NCBI GenBank assembly: GCA_965199805.1
Contig: CBDATO010000001.1
Location: forward strand, 1,302,001 to 1,366,000
Direction: 5' to 3'
Origin: DATAZK01 sp965199805
GTDB lineage: Bacteria > Actinomycetota > Actinomycetes > Frankiales > Frankiaceae
Length of the DNA stretch: 64,000 nucleotides
The translations under genes and the position numbers were made by a program. Below, piece by piece: positions 16,194 to 24,727 of this stretch; within the stretch, counting starts at the first letter, position 1; each line of letters opens with the position of its first letter. Under the pieces are notes generated by a model. It saw nothing but the letters and a program-made list of their open reading frames with translations, ran no database searches and was not told where the DNA came from.

Positions 16194-17272
16194 CTTCCGC
16201 CGCCGTCGAATCTCTCGCTCGCGTTGCCGTTCATCCCAGAGCACACGCACAGCAATTGGCACGGCCGGAGTCGTGGCTGCCGCAGGACCTCGGCGCAGTC
16301 CTAGAGGCTGGCCTCACTGAACAAATCCCCGAAGTCGGTCGTCGTGACGACGGGCCGTGCATGTTCTACCGGAAGAAGACGAACACCGTCTTCGGACCGC
16401 CGGAATGCGCGAAGTCATGGCTGCTGGCAGCGGCAGCCGCGCAGGAGCTAAATAGCGATCGCCCTGTCCTCTGGGTTGACTTCGAAGACACCGCCGCATC
16501 TCTCGTGGGCCGATTGCTGGCCCTTGGCGTCGACCGTGAACGGCTCATCCGCCTGGTGCGATATGTCCGACCATCCGAGCCACTCCCTGCGGACTGGCCG
16601 CTTCCCAGCACGCTTACGCAACCCGGTCTGACCCTCGCGGTCATCGATGGTGTCACTGATGCAATGGCGCTCCTCGGACTCGACCCCAACTCGGGTTCCG
16701 ACGCAGCCACCTTCTTCACGCGACTGGCTTTCCCGATCGCATCGAGCGGTGCGGCCGTTGTCCTCATCGACCACGTCGTCAAGAACACCGAAAGCCGCGG
16801 ACGGTACGCCACCGGGTCGCAACACAAACTTGCCGCCATCGACGGTGCCGCCTACACCATGACCAACAAAGCCCCATTCGGTCACGGAAAACGCGGAATC
16901 TCCACCATCGATGTCGCCAAAGACAGACCAGGCCACGTCCGAGAACACGCCGCCGGCGACCGCTTCGCCGACCTCATCCTCACCAGCGAACCCGACGGAA
17001 CTGTCTTCGCAGAACTACACCCACCCGCCGGAGGCAGCGACCAACCATTCCGACCAACGACACTCATGGCCCGCGTCAGCAGCTGGCTACAAACCCAACC
17101 CGACGGTGCAAGCGGCACCCAAATCGAAAACGCCGTACCCGGAAAAGCAACCGGCGTCCGAACAGCACTCAAAACCCTCACCGCCGAAAACTTCATCACC
17201 GCCGCACCCGGCCGCAACGGCGGACGCCGCTACCACCACAACAAACCCTTCACCGAAAGCGACAACACATGA
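16190..17272 (+). CDS. RecA-like replicative ATPase/helicase (RepA/AAA_25 type)
   Basis: The 360-residue protein has a Walker A variant GPPECAKS at residues 69-76 in TVFGPPECAKSWLLAAAAA. Walker B is LTLAVIDGV (about 148-154), and there is a sensor-like stretch AAVVLIDHVVKN followed by RGRYATGSQHKLAAIDGAAY. The C-terminus resembles a winged helix (TQIENAVPGKATGVRTALKT). It is the usual partner of PrimPol in small actinobacterial elements. From about 16.79 kb to the stop, codons shift to A-ending forms (ACA, GGA, CCA) and GC drops, unlike the first half of the gene. Confidence 0.88.
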   Translation: MTSAAVESLARVAVHPRAHAQQLARPESWLPQDLGAVLEAGLTEQIPEVGRRDDGPCMFYRKKTNTVFGPPECAKSWLLAAAAAQELNSDRPVLWVDFEDTAASLVGRLLALGVDRERLIRLVRYVRPSEPLPADWPLPSTLTQPGLTLAVIDGVTDAMALLGLDPNSGSDAATFFTRLAFPIASSGAAVVLIDHVVKNTESRGRYATGSQHKLAAIDGAAYTMTNKAPFGHGKRGISTIDVAKDRPGHVREHAAGDRFADLILTSEPDGTVFAELHPPAGGSDQPFRPTTLMARVSSWLQTQPDGASGTQIENAVPGKATGVRTALKTLTAENFITAAPGRNGGRRYHHNKPFTESDNT

Positions 17273-17376
17273 CCCCGTCCCCCGTCCCAACCCCGTCCCA
17301 CCCCGTCCCAGGACGCGGTCCCGACAACCCCGTCCACCCCGTCCCCCCCTATACAGGGGGACGGGGACGAGGACGG
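17273..17376. repeat. CCCCGTCC iteron-like cluster with an 11-bp hairpin
   Basis: CCCCGTCC or near copies recur six times on the plus strand between 17273 and 17345, mostly at 10-bp steps. CCCCGTCCCCC (17337-17347) then pairs with GGGGGACGGGG (17356-17366) around CCTATACA, and further inverted copies follow to 17376. It lies directly after the replication ATPase gene. Iteron clusters with a dyad next to replication genes often mark an origin; that is an inference here. A frame from ATG 17269 crosses it but encodes only low-complexity Pro/Asn and is not called. Confidence 0.55.
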
Positions 17377-17684
17377 AGTCCAAACAACCAACCCCACAAC
17401 AACCACCACCCCACCCCCGGGACGAACAACAACAAGGCGGACCAGGCGGCGGCAATGGTCGGCGGGATCGGGGAAACGATGCGTGCGAGCTTGGCGGCGT
17501 CAACGCTGCCGGACTCCACCGCTGAGCCTGGCGTCCGCCGTTGCGCACGTGCTGACCAACGGCTGTCGGCCGCTGCTTATGCGTCAATTGCCCGCGGATT
17601 ACGAATCCGCAGCAGCGTCTCTGACCTGCACAAACAGGGCCAATGTCACAAGGTGGTCACATCGTCTGGTGCCGAGGTGCGCTC
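17377..17684. other. Gap between replication and packaging modules
   Basis: No convincing gene is seen. It contains an Asn/His-coding low-complexity stretch (17385-17440) and one GTGGTCAC motif at 17653-17660, the same octamer found in pairs near both att sites. A promoter for the packaging genes may lie here, but none stands out. Confidence 0.4.
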
Positions 17685-18158
17685 ATGACGCGGCCAGCTC
17701 GGGACTACAAGTGGGCGGACGCCGAACCGGGCAACACGCTGGCGCTGAAGCACGGCGCGTACTCAACCCGGGTCGTCGAACCCCGAGCCAGGGCAATCCT
17801 CGCTCATGTCACGGTGACTGCGCCGGCCTGGCTGGAGTTGGTGGACTCGGCCGCTCTCGACGCGTGGGCGACAGCTGAAGCGCGGTGCGCTGTCCTGCGC
17901 GAATGGTGCGATGAGCATGGGCTGATCGACAGCAAGGGAAAGGCAACACACGCCGCTGACCTGCTGCTGCGTTCAGAGCGTCTGGCTGCAGATCTACGTG
18001 CACGGTTGGGCTTCGATCCGTTGAGCCGTGCCCGCCTCGGCCGGGACAGCGCCATCGCGGTGGCTGCCGCGGAGTCGGCTGTGTCCCGGGTCGCCGAAGT
18101 AGGCCGCGCAATTCGCAAGGCCCGCGAACTGACGTCAGACGGAGTTGACCATGAGTAA
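17685..18158 (+). CDS. Terminase small subunit
   Basis: The 157-residue protein begins MTRPARDYKWADAEPGNTLA followed by LKHGAYSTRVVEPRA, a pattern common in small terminase subunits of actinophages and their satellites. The rest is helical (WLELVDSAALDAWATAEARC, LLLRSERLAADLRARLGFDP), as expected for the DNA-recognition oligomer. The ATG at 17685 has GAGGTG 8 nt upstream. It overlaps the large subunit start by 8 bases. It would select the element's own DNA for packaging. Confidence 0.8.
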   Translation: MTRPARDYKWADAEPGNTLALKHGAYSTRVVEPRARAILAHVTVTAPAWLELVDSAALDAWATAEARCAVLREWCDEHGLIDSKGKATHAADLLLRSERLAADLRARLGFDPLSRARLGRDSAIAVAAAESAVSRVAEVGRAIRKARELTSDGVDHE

Positions 18159-19569
18159 TGCGCTCGACCTGCTCGCTGGCCTGGTCCTAGAGGACGACCA
18201 ACGCTGGGGTCAAGTCGCCCATCCGCATCAGTGGGCTGATGCGGAGGCTGTGTTGAACGCGGGCGGGCCGCGGCGGCACTGGCTAGGTCGGGCACGAGGC
18301 TGGTCAAAGACGACGGATGCGGCCGCGTTGACGCTTGCCGCGCTAGTGGACGACCTGCCGAGGGGGTCCGCTTGCTACGCGGTGGCTGCTGACCGGGATC
18401 AGGGGCGGCTGCTGCTGGACTCGCTGCGCGGCCTGGCGGCGCGAACGCCTGAACTGGTCGGCGCTGTCGTCGTCGATACATGGCGCGCGTCGTGTCCCCG
18501 GTCAGGTGTGACGTTGGAAGTGCTGTCCGCTGACGGCCCAAGTGCCTACGGCCTGCGTCCCGCCTGGCTTGTCGCAGACGAGTTGTGTCAGTGGCCAGAG
18601 ACTCCCAATGCGCTGATGGTTTGGGAAGCGTTGAGCACGGCGCTGCCCAAGGTGGCTACGTCTCGTCTGCTGGTGACGACGACTGCCGGCAGCCCTAGCC
18701 ATTTCAGTGCTCGGATCTACAAGTCGGCTCTTGAGGACGGTCTGTGGCGCGTCAGTGATGTGCACGGGCCAGCGCCGTGGCTGGATCCGGTGGAGGTGGA
18801 GGCTGAGCGTCGCCGGCTGCCGGAAGCCTCGTATCAACGGCTGTTTGAGAACCGTTGGACGGAGTCGGATGATCGGCTGGCCAGACCGGAAGACGTCGAT
18901 GCGGCGGCTGTGCTTGACGGTCCGCTTGAGCCCGAGACGGGGCACAAGTACGTGGCGGCGTTGGACGTCGGGCTGACGAATGACAGGACTGTCGCGGTTA
19001 TCGCGCACGTGGTGGAGGAGCATTCGTCCGAGGGCCGTCGGGTTCGTCGGGTGGTCGTCGACCGGTTGGCTGTGTGGCAGGGCCGCCGGGGTTCGCCGGT
19101 GAACTTGGGCGAGGTTGAGTCGTGGCTGGCGCAGGCGGCCCGTGATTACAGCGCTGAGGTCTACGCCGACCCGTATCAGGCGGCGCAGTTGGTGCAACGT
19201 CTTGGTCAGCGTGGTGTGCGCGCGCAGCAGTGGAACTTCACGGCGAGTTCTGTCGGGAAGTTGGGTAGCACGTTGCACGTCCTGCTGCGTGAGCGGTTGT
19301 TGTCTCTGCCGCGGGATGAGGCACTGCTCGATGAGCTGCGGCGTGTCCGGTTACGGGAGACTAGTCCCGGGGTTTTTCGGTTGGATCATGCTGCTGGTCA
19401 GCACGATGACCGTGCGGTGTGTGTAGCGCTCGCCGCTCAGGTTTTGCTCGATAGGCCGGGGTCGAGTCCTGCCCGGTCTTCTCCGGTTGCCGGGATGCGT
19501 CTGCCGCCGATGCGTGGGACGGGCGGGCTTTCGGTGCCTGGCTGGCAGGGTCCGCGGAGGGGCCGATGA
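18151..19569 (+). CDS. Terminase large subunit
   Basis: The 472-residue protein has an ATPase domain with a Walker-A-like GRARGWSKTT at residues 46-55 and Walker B AWLVADE (Asp143-Glu144). The motif III-like stretch is SRLLVTTTAG. The C-terminal RNase-H-like nuclease shows acidic residues at Asp272 (VAALDVGLTND), Asp340 (EVYADPYQA) and Asp419/420 (QHDDRAVCVALA). ATG 18151 has GGAG 8 nt upstream. The complete motor and nuclease imply the element can drive packaging itself, although no portal gene is present for it to dock on. Confidence 0.92.
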   Translation: MSNALDLLAGLVLEDDQRWGQVAHPHQWADAEAVLNAGGPRRHWLGRARGWSKTTDAAALTLAALVDDLPRGSACYAVAADRDQGRLLLDSLRGLAARTPELVGAVVVDTWRASCPRSGVTLEVLSADGPSAYGLRPAWLVADELCQWPETPNALMVWEALSTALPKVATSRLLVTTTAGSPSHFSARIYKSALEDGLWRVSDVHGPAPWLDPVEVEAERRRLPEASYQRLFENRWTESDDRLARPEDVDAAAVLDGPLEPETGHKYVAALDVGLTNDRTVAVIAHVVEEHSSEGRRVRRVVVDRLAVWQGRRGSPVNLGEVESWLAQAARDYSAEVYADPYQAAQLVQRLGQRGVRAQQWNFTASSVGKLGSTLHVLLRERLLSLPRDEALLDELRRVRLRETSPGVFRLDHAAGQHDDRAVCVALAAQVLLDRPGSSPARSSPVAGMRLPPMRGTGGLSVPGWQGPRRGR

Positions 19570-19943
19570 GCACGCCCACGGTCAGCCGGACACAGCTGCT
19601 CAATGAATTGTCGGCGCTGCTGGGTGTGACGATATTGGGCGTCACTCGCGGCCCGGGGATGCGCCGCGATGCGCATGACACGACGAACCCGCGAAAGCCA
19701 GTGTGGGGCCTTGGGTTCGTCAAACCCGGGGCTGACTGTGGTTGCGGTGGGGCGCATGACCAGCCACGTCGGTTTTGGCGTCAGGTTGGCCCCTCGGGGG
19801 AGCTGCGGAACCCTCGCCGTCTAAATGAGCTGGCCGTGGCGCTCGGCCGGCCGCTGAACGCACAAAGGCTGGTCGCCGAAGACGGCAGACGTATTGTGCG
19901 ATTACTTCACGAGCTAAACGATCAAATCGAAAGGCAATCATGA
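19566..19943 (+). CDS. Hypothetical protein after terminase
   Basis: The 125-residue protein overlaps the terminase stop by four bases and the next start by four bases. It contains VSRTQLLNELSALLGVTI and a small CGCGG motif in a HDQPRRFWRQVG context, then a helical C-terminus (RIVRLLHELNDQIERQS). Its position is where a portal or head protein usually sits, but it is far too short for a portal. Function is not recognised. Confidence 0.7.
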   Translation: MSTPTVSRTQLLNELSALLGVTILGVTRGPGMRRDAHDTTNPRKPVWGLGFVKPGADCGCGGAHDQPRRFWRQVGPSGELRNPRRLNELAVALGRPLNAQRLVAEDGRRIVRLLHELNDQIERQS

Positions 19944-20314
19944 CGCTAGTTGAGTCGATCGACAGGCATTTCAGCACTACGGAAACCATCTTTGGTTGCG
20001 CTCACATTATGAGCGCCAGCAAGGAGATTCCGACGGTGTGCGCAGCGCACCCTGACGATGGGTTGCTGTGCGCGGCGTGCTGCTGCACTCATGCTCTGAC
20101 GTTGCACGACCAGCCTGCAACCTGCCAGATTTGTTCGGACGCGGTGTCCGCCAGATATGAGCTGCGCCCTGACGGCGCGGTGCGAGTCCCCACCCGGGTT
20201 CTTCTCCCCAGTGGCGCGCGGCCGTCGTATTACGGCCCGTTCGGTGTAGGCGCTTCCGTGTGTGCAAATTGCAGCGACGAGTTTGCTTTTGCGGTCCTCG
20301 ACTACGTAGAATGA
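19940..20314 (+). CDS. Cysteine-rich hypothetical protein (zinc-ribbon-like)
   Basis: The 124-residue protein has several CxxC-type pairs: CAAHPDDGLLCAACC, CQICSDA and VCANCSDEFA. These suggest one or two structural zinc sites. It starts in the stop codon of the previous gene and ends 138 bases before the capsid gene. No family is recognised. Its place between terminase and capsid suggests a head-related or regulatory role. Confidence 0.7.
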   Translation: MTLVESIDRHFSTTETIFGCAHIMSASKEIPTVCAAHPDDGLLCAACCCTHALTLHDQPATCQICSDAVSARYELRPDGAVRVPTRVLLPSGARPSYYGPFGVGASVCANCSDEFAFAVLDYVE

Positions 20315-20452
20315 AACCAGGATAGGTCAGCATTGTGAAGGTGCTGAACTGTCGGCGGTAGAACCGTTAACCGTCACCTTGGAGCTCGCCCGGGATGGGG
20401 GGCCGCCGGAGGGTCCAGCCACGGGACGCAGTAACGCGCCCAAGGACCTAAC

Positions 20453-22045
20453 ATGAACCGCTTTGATGCACTTATCGCCGCTGGCATTCCGTCGCTTTCC
20501 GCGACTGAAATGGCCGAGCTTGAAGGGCTGATCACCCAGATTGCAGTCGAGGACAGTGACGACACTGACCCGGCGACACTTGACCGGCTGGTGGCTGCTG
20601 CTGACGCCGCTGAGGCGCTACGGGCTGAGGCGCAGGCACGTGCGGTCAAGGCGGATGCGGCCCGGCAGCGGGTTCGTGGCGAGTCCGGTGAGCCGGTAAC
20701 GGCCGCTGCGCCGCCGAAGCGGATTCCGCTCAGCCAGGTGCGGCAGACGCCCCGCCCTGACCGTGAGGCACCTACGCAGGGTGATGACGCCCGGGTGACG
20801 GCTGCGCTAGTCGCTGCCGGTGGTCTGTCGGGTGACCCCAAGGACGCTTCAGGACTAGCCGACCTCTTGAGCAGCGCCACCCGGCAGGTGGCGTCGGCCC
20901 CTGCCGGTACACGCCAGCTCGTTGCCCGGTCGACCTGGACACACCCCGTCGAGGTCAAGGGCGAATCGCCAGAGACGGTGGCAGCTCTGCTCGCATCCGC
21001 TCAGAGGGATGCGCTGGTTGCTGCTGGTGGGCTCTGTGGTCCCGGTGGCGTCGACTACACGATTCCGGGCTTTGCGAATGTTGACCGGCCGCTCAAGGCG
21101 GCGCTTCCTGCAGTTTCGGCAGCTAGAGGAAGTCTGACCTTCTCGATTACTCCCGCCTATAGCGCTGCGGTCTACGGTCAGGGTGTCGCGGTTTGGACGG
21201 CGGCGAATGATGCGTCGCCTGGTGGCGCGAATACGGGCCCTGGTGGTGCTGGTTCCGGGCCGACGGTTAAGCCGTCGCTTGACATTGATTGTGGATCAAC
21301 GGCCACGGTAACTGTTTCGGCAATCACCCAGATGGCAAACTTGCGGAACTTTCAGGGCCGGTTCAACCCGGAGACGGTCGAAGCGCAGTTGAATCTGCTG
21401 GCGACGGCTTGGGCCGCCACTGCGGAGGCCGAGCTGCTGAGGTCCATGCGGGCTGCGGCAAAGCACGTTAGCGCGACACAGGCGTTCGGCGCCACGCGTG
21501 ACATGCTGTCCACCGTCGACCGAGCCTGCGCCTATCTTCGCGACCTATACCGGCTGTCTGACAATGTCACCGTTCAGATTGTGCTCAAGCGGTGGGTACG
21601 TAACGCGATCCGTGGTGACCTCGCGAAGGCCGCATTTGCTTTCACGTCAGGTGACCCGACAATAAACAGTCTGGCAATTTCAGATGCCCAGATTGACGCC
21701 TGGTTTGCTGTCCGTGGCATCACCCCGGTCTGGGTGCTTGACGATGACACGAACGATCAGACGTTCGCCTCAGTCGCCGCAGGGTCTCTCGGGGCCCCGA
21801 ACGCCCTACCCGCGTACCCGACATACCTGCGCATGCTCGCCTTCCCAGCAAATTGCTACCAATTCTTGGATGGCGGCGAACTGAACTTGGGCGTCGTCCG
21901 TGATTCAAATCTAAATGCGGTGAATAAATATCAAATCTTCTCGGAGTCATTTGAAGCGGTCGCATTCCGCGGCTTTGAGGCCCTGGATATCCGCTGTGGC
22001 TTCGCGAGCAACGGTGCCAGCGCTGGGACGGTGACTCCGGCATAG
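20453..22045 (+). CDS. HK97-type major capsid protein with N-terminal scaffold-like region
   Basis: The 530-residue protein has an N-terminal coiled-coil, Glu/Ala-rich region (1-100; AAADAAEALRAEAQARAVKA) resembling the HK97 delta or scaffold domain. It is followed by a capsid-type domain with a strand and loop pattern such as ATVTVSAITQMANLRNFQGR, VTVQIVLKRWVRNAIRGDLA and GITPVWVLDDD. The ending VVRDSNLNAVNKYQIFSESF, then EAVAFRGFEALDIRCGF is typical of actinophage capsids. No maturation protease is encoded nearby, so the N-terminal part may not be cleaved by an element protease. ATG 20453 has AAGGACC upstream. Confidence 0.82.
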   Translation: MNRFDALIAAGIPSLSATEMAELEGLITQIAVEDSDDTDPATLDRLVAAADAAEALRAEAQARAVKADAARQRVRGESGEPVTAAAPPKRIPLSQVRQTPRPDREAPTQGDDARVTAALVAAGGLSGDPKDASGLADLLSSATRQVASAPAGTRQLVARSTWTHPVEVKGESPETVAALLASAQRDALVAAGGLCGPGGVDYTIPGFANVDRPLKAALPAVSAARGSLTFSITPAYSAAVYGQGVAVWTAANDASPGGANTGPGGAGSGPTVKPSLDIDCGSTATVTVSAITQMANLRNFQGRFNPETVEAQLNLLATAWAATAEAELLRSMRAAAKHVSATQAFGATRDMLSTVDRACAYLRDLYRLSDNVTVQIVLKRWVRNAIRGDLAKAAFAFTSGDPTINSLAISDAQIDAWFAVRGITPVWVLDDDTNDQTFASVAAGSLGAPNALPAYPTYLRMLAFPANCYQFLDGGELNLGVVRDSNLNAVNKYQIFSESFEAVAFRGFEALDIRCGFASNGASAGTVTPA

Positions 22046-22170
22046 TCTCGGCTCTCTGAGCGGGCCGATCAGCGCTCGTCGCTGCGCGTGACGCCCGGCT
22101 GCCCGGTGTACTGCTCGCGTCCCCGTGACGGGGGGTCCAAGCTTCCGCCGACAAGCAGTCACGACGTTGA

Positions 22171-22200
22171 CGTTGCCACCACGGGCCCGTGGTGGCAACG
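22171..22200. terminator. Perfect 30-bp palindrome after the capsid gene
   Basis: CGTTGCCACCACGGG is followed immediately by its exact reverse complement, so all 30 bases are self-complementary. It can form a long stem in RNA and lies 126 bases beyond the capsid stop. It is a likely transcription terminator separating the structural module from the cargo gene, or a symmetric protein-binding site. Confidence 0.6.
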
Positions 22201-22212
22201 CAAACACCGACG

Positions 22213-22236
22213 CTCTATAGCTAGCTCTATAGCTAG
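22213..22236. repeat. Tandem CTCTATAGCTAG x2
   Basis: Two exact 12-bp units abut, each containing the self-complementary hexamer CTATAG; GCTAGC occurs at the unit junction. The A/T-rich block contrasts with its surroundings. It lies 38 bp upstream of the -35 box of the Schlafen-type gene, so it may be an operator for that gene. Confidence 0.55.
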
Positions 22237-22273
22237 CGCACCCCCTCTGACCTGCAAGAACTACTGTCGCCGG

Positions 22274-22302
22274 TTGTTAGCTATCAACCCCGTCGGTAGT
22301 GT
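22274..22302 (+). promoter_or_regulatory. Promoter of the AlbA_2 cargo gene (leaderless)
   Basis: TTGTTA (22274-22279), a 17-bp spacer and TAGTGT (22297-22302) precede GTG 22309 by 6 nt. As with the integrase-operon promoter of this element, the layout predicts a leaderless transcript. Confidence 0.55.
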
Positions 22303-22308
22303 CACACC

Positions 22309-23733
22309 GTGTCCTCGAACAAGGTCGACGCCGCACTGGCCGCATCGCCCGAGGACGTCGGCCCTCGCGTCATGGCCTTGGTCGAGGACCAGTGGTTCGA
22401 CCGCAAGAGCATCGCCATCAAGGCCCGCGACCTCGCGAAACCGCTTGTCGCCCTTGCCAACGCTGAGGGCGGCACCCTGGTCATCGGGTTGCACAAGGGG
22501 ACGGTGCAGGGCATCGACTCTCACCCGCGCAGCGTCAACGAGCTCAGGCAGGCGTCCATCGATTTCACTCGACCGCCGGTGCGTGCTTACTGCAGTGAAG
22601 TGCCGTGCATAAACGTTTCTAGTGCCCTGGACCATCTTTTAGTAATACGCGTTGAACCCGGTGAAAGAGTTCATGAGACTCAAGACGGAGAATGCTACCT
22701 GCGCGTCGGCGATGAATCTCGGAAGTTAGGATTTGAGCAACGGCAGGAGTTAGAGTTCGATAAGGGTCACACCCAATTCGACGGGATGCCAGTTAGTGGG
22801 GTATCCACGCGCGCCCTTGACCTCACGCTGCTGCAAAATTACGCGGACAAAATTGGCAGTACCCAGCAACTCACTGGAATCCTGAGCGCACGCGCATTGC
22901 TCACCTTGCGCAACGAGATGACTAACGCCGCCATTCTGCTGTTCGGAAAGAATCCGTCAGCGCTCTTCCCGCAAGCGCATGTTCGAATAATCAAGTACCT
23001 AGCAAACACTCGAGGCACCGGGTCCGGTCTTAACATAGAAGAAGACAAAGACATCCGGATCGAAGACAACCTGCCGATGACTATCACGCACGCGCAGGCC
23101 ATCATTGAAAAGTGGGTGCCCCTCCGGAGGTCGCTCAGCGCCCAGGGCCGGTTTGAGCCTCTGCCGATAGTTCCACGTGATGCGTGGCTTGAGGGGCTGG
23201 TCAACGCAGTGATACACCGCTCGTATAGCAACAGCGGAGATCACATCAGGTTCGAAATCTTCCCCGACCGGATTGAAATAGAGAGCCCCGGCCGGTTTCC
23301 CGGACTTGCCGACCCTAGCCGACCATTAGATATCAGCCGGTTTGCGCGCAACCCGCGGATCGCCCGAGTCTGCGCTGATTTGCGCATCGGCCAAGAGCTG
23401 GGCGAGGGTATAAAACGCATCTATGCGGAGATGCGCAAGATGGGTCTCACGGATCCGGTCTATTCGCAGACCGAATCGACCGTTCGCCTCCTACTTACTA
23501 CAACCCCACGCCTCGATGCTCGAACGGCCGCGCGCCTGCCCCGGGGGAGTCAACAAGTTCTGGATCTCTTGCGACGCAGCGGCGCGCTAGGTACCGGAGA
23601 CGTAGTCGAGGCCATACATAACACTCGGCCTGTCGTCTTACGGCGCCTGAGAGCCCTTGAGTCTGAGGGCCTGATCCGATGGGTTGGTAAAAGTCCACAG
23701 GATCCACGCGCCGTTTGGGAGATCACCGATTGA
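22309..23733 (+). CDS. Schlafen AlbA_2-domain ATPase (COG2865-like)
   Basis: The 474-residue protein begins with the AlbA_2 domain: EDQWFDRKSIAIKARDLAKP, then LVALANAEGGTLVIGLHKG and ECYLRVGDESRKL. It continues with an HATPase_c_4-like domain: VPRDAWLEGLVNAVIHRSYS, FEIFPDRIEIESPGRFP, RNPRIARVCADLRIGQELGE and GIKRIYAEM. It ends in a winged helix (PRGSQQVLDLLRRSGALGTG...ALESEGLIRWVG). Proteins of this architecture are often found in mobile elements and some belong to defence systems. It has its own leaderless promoter behind a palindrome, so it reads as cargo. Codon use is less GC-rich than in the structural genes. Confidence 0.88.
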   Translation: MSSNKVDAALAASPEDVGPRVMALVEDQWFDRKSIAIKARDLAKPLVALANAEGGTLVIGLHKGTVQGIDSHPRSVNELRQASIDFTRPPVRAYCSEVPCINVSSALDHLLVIRVEPGERVHETQDGECYLRVGDESRKLGFEQRQELEFDKGHTQFDGMPVSGVSTRALDLTLLQNYADKIGSTQQLTGILSARALLTLRNEMTNAAILLFGKNPSALFPQAHVRIIKYLANTRGTGSGLNIEEDKDIRIEDNLPMTITHAQAIIEKWVPLRRSLSAQGRFEPLPIVPRDAWLEGLVNAVIHRSYSNSGDHIRFEIFPDRIEIESPGRFPGLADPSRPLDISRFARNPRIARVCADLRIGQELGEGIKRIYAEMRKMGLTDPVYSQTESTVRLLLTTTPRLDARTAARLPRGSQQVLDLLRRSGALGTGDVVEAIHNTRPVVLRRLRALESEGLIRWVGKSPQDPRAVWEITD

Positions 23734-23752
23734 CGAGCTAACGACAGTGGCT

Positions 23753-24229
23753 TTACGTGGGGTCATCCGAGGGCAACGCGCGGTCAACCCGGACCAATTG
23801 GCGAACGCGCCGGAGCAACGCCTGATCCGCATCGGCAACCCGTTGGGCTGCCTGCCTTAATACGACTCTTTGTGGGCTTCCCACCCGGGTCAAATCTGCT
23901 TCCCTACTCAGCCGGCGATACTCATCTTCGGCTCGATGGCTCTCGGCTCGCAAAGCTGACAGCTCCGCATCTTCGTAAGGCTGCACCGCCCCCATCCCTT
24001 GGATCTGCAGCGCAACGTCCCGCGGCGTCAGCTCCGGCGGAGCGTCCCTCAACTCAACGACGAAGTCGTCCCGAGAAAGTTTCCCCGCCTGAATGACGGC
24101 ACGCTCAGCGGCCATCCTGAGTTGTTCGCGGCTACTAGCGCTTACAGCTTGGACTGGCTCCGTTGGCACCCAGCCTAGAAACCGACCGCCCTCGCACGCC
24201 ACCAACACTTCAACCTGAACTGTCGCCAT
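23753..24229 (-). CDS. Hypothetical protein, HicB-like N-terminus and coiled-coil C-terminus
   Basis: The 158-residue protein converges on the AlbA_2 gene with a 19-bp gap. Residues 1-55 (VLVACEGGRFLGWVPTEPVQ, then AVSASSREQLRMAAERAVI) resemble a HicB-type partial RNase H fold. Residues 85-145 form a charged coiled coil (DAELSALRAESHRAEDEYRR). No HicA-like partner is adjacent. It could be an antitoxin or immunity factor, but this is a weak inference. Confidence 0.6.
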   Translation of the reverse strand: MATVQVEVLVACEGGRFLGWVPTEPVQAVSASSREQLRMAAERAVIQAGKLSRDDFVVELRDAPPELTPRDVALQIQGMGAVQPYEDAELSALRAESHRAEDEYRRLSREADLTRVGSPQRVVLRQAAQRVADADQALLRRVRQLVRVDRALPSDDPT

Positions 24230-24727
24230 TTGACGCCCCTTCGTTCTGATCTACGATGCCGCCGCCGTAGGCCTTGGCGGCGAGCAGTGAACGTTACGTT
24301 GCGCACAATCGAACTGATGGAATCGTGACCCGCCCAGGCCTCGCGGGAATACACAGTTGGTCAACGTCGCTCAAGTCCGGCGCTTGCGACGCCTCCACTT
24401 GCATCGCCCACTGGGGCTAGGTTACCGACCTATGCTTCTCTACTTTGGCGAATGATCGCAACACGAACGGGTTTCAACCGCCAGCACTCGGCACGACGCG
24501 GTGCCCCGTGAGGCCCTGCCCGTCGAGTAGGTCGGTTCCGTATCTACGCCGCACCATCACGTCTCCGCGGCGACGCCAAGCTTGGTCGGTTGTGGTCACG
24601 CGCGTGGTCACAAACGCGCGACAACTAAGATGGACGAAGAAGCAGGACCGAGCATCCACGACGGCCGTGACCAGAGCAAACGGGCCTAGCCGTGACTGTT
24701 TGACACAGGAGCTCACGTGTCTCGGAC
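24230..24727. other. Right-end non-coding region of the element
   Basis: No gene is supported. A minus-strand frame (24474-24806) reads the tRNA core and is spurious. The segment holds the paired GTGGTCAC motifs at 24592-24611 and the sequence that would supply the alternate integrase C-terminus in the excised circle. Confidence 0.5.
24592..24611. promoter_or_regulatory. Paired GTGGTCAC motifs, candidate right arm-type sites
   Basis: GTGGTCAC occurs at 24592-24599 and 24604-24611 (12-bp step), 117 bp from the right core. They mirror the left pair at 12667-12685. This supports a shared role in integrase binding. Confidence 0.45.

Noticed and set aside
17269..17688. 139-codon frame starting in the stop of the replicative ATPase
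   Set aside because: Despite the ATGA overlap it encodes low-complexity Pro/Asn/His sequence from the CCCCGTCC repeats and matches nothing.
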